Positions 63,781 to 64,000 of a DNA stretch of 64,000 bases are shown here, in pieces. Under the pieces are notes generated by a model. The model saw only the letters and a list, made by a program, of their open reading frames with translations. It made no database searches and was not told where the DNA came from. Source of the DNA: Thermovibrio ammonificans HB-1. Lineage in GTDB: Bacteria > Aquificota > Aquificia > Desulfurobacteriales > Desulfurobacteriaceae. Positions within the stretch are counted from its first letter, which is position 1; each line of letters begins with the position of its first letter. The position numbers were made by a program, and so were the translations under genes. Where the stretch lies: positions 200,418-264,417 of the forward strand of contig NC_014926.1 in the NCBI RefSeq assembly GCF_000185805.1, written 5' to 3'.

Positions 63781-64000
63781 TGGTGGAGGTGGCGGGATTC
63801 GAACCCGCGTCCGGAGGTGCGGCTCAGGTAGCTTCTACAGGCTTAGCCCGTGTTTTAAGCTCTCGCCTCGGGGTTAGCCCACGGGCAGGCGCCCCGAGGC
63901 CAGCCCTCTTGGGTGTCGTAGCCCTGCCGAGGGCGGGCAGAGCTACCGAGCCCGCCTCTCTGTCGCCCTACTCAGAGCCGACGGGCGAAGCTCTGAGGGG
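63781..64000 (-). ncRNA. ssrA: Transfer-messenger RNA, 3' portion (5' end beyond window)
   Basis: On the minus strand the sequence ends with a tRNA-like T arm (GCGGGTTCGAATCCCGC), an acceptor strand and an encoded CCA (63781-63783). Before it lies GGCTAAGCCTGTAGAAGC, the tmRNA segment leading into the tRNA-like domain, and upstream of that are several GC-rich pseudoknot-like stems. The 5' acceptor strand and the tag reading frame are not in the 220 nt visible, so the gene continues past base 64000. tmRNA rescues stalled ribosomes with SmpB. Confidence 0.93.

Overview
The window is a dense, mid-to-high G+C bacterial chromosome segment with no stretch over about 300 bases lacking a gene. Gene content points to a Gram-negative, thermophilic, Aquificota-like bacterium, most plausibly Desulfurobacteriaceae (Thermovibrio/Desulfurobacterium type). 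The pointers are LPS genes (heptose adenylyltransferase, lpxB), a branched-polyamine synthase typical of thermophiles next to spermidine synthase, a Zn-ribbon S14, a short-LID adenylate kinase and frequent GTG/TTG starts. The taxon is an inference, not a computed result. Layout: (1) 1-5.9 kb: a 5'-cut heptose adenylyltransferase, then a minus-strand run lipoprotein > purE > DUF89 > tsaC-like > fmt > Fur-family regulator > HD hydrolase. (2) 5.9-9.3 kb: efp-accB-accC followed by two consecutive genes that each join an N-terminal winged-helix-like domain to a C-terminal Hfq/Sm-like domain. (3) 9.3-17.7 kb: an orphan OmpR-type regulator, PcrA/UvrD helicase, class V aminotransferase, SlyD, flavin reductase, UbiD, a Nif3-like protein and a coiled-coil zinc-ribbon protein. 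(4) 17.7-24.5 kb, minus strand: carA > geranylgeranyl-reductase-like > rRNA methyltransferase > galU > lon. (5) 24.6-34.8 kb: a metal-binding lipoprotein, trpG/pabA, lpxB, a THUMP methyltransferase, prfB (with the RF2 +1 frameshift), a Csx3/Crn3-like CRISPR ring-nuclease homologue, dus, rpsO, pnp, a dUTPase with a LAGLIDADG-like N-terminal extension, and rhomboid. (6) 34.8-38.2 kb: an orphan AAA+ ATPase, leuA and a small HAMP-like membrane protein. (7) 38.2-57.8 kb: the complete str-S10-spc-alpha supercluster from rpsL to rplQ. A terminator and a new promoter lie between fusA and tuf. (8) 57.8-62.3 kb: minCDE (minus strand) divergent from a polyamine operon speB-speE-bpsA. (9) 62.4-64 kb: a BASS transporter, a small secreted Cys-rich protein, and the 3' part of tmRNA running off the window edge. 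The most unusual content is the tandem winged-helix/Hfq pair (8355-9326), the Csx3-like gene translationally coupled inside a housekeeping operon with no CRISPR array in view (29356-29658), and the dUTPase carrying what looks like an inactivated LAGLIDADG domain (33216-34070). Most of the remainder is well-recognised housekeeping machinery. Genes are packed with 4-30 nt overlaps, so translational coupling is likely widespread.
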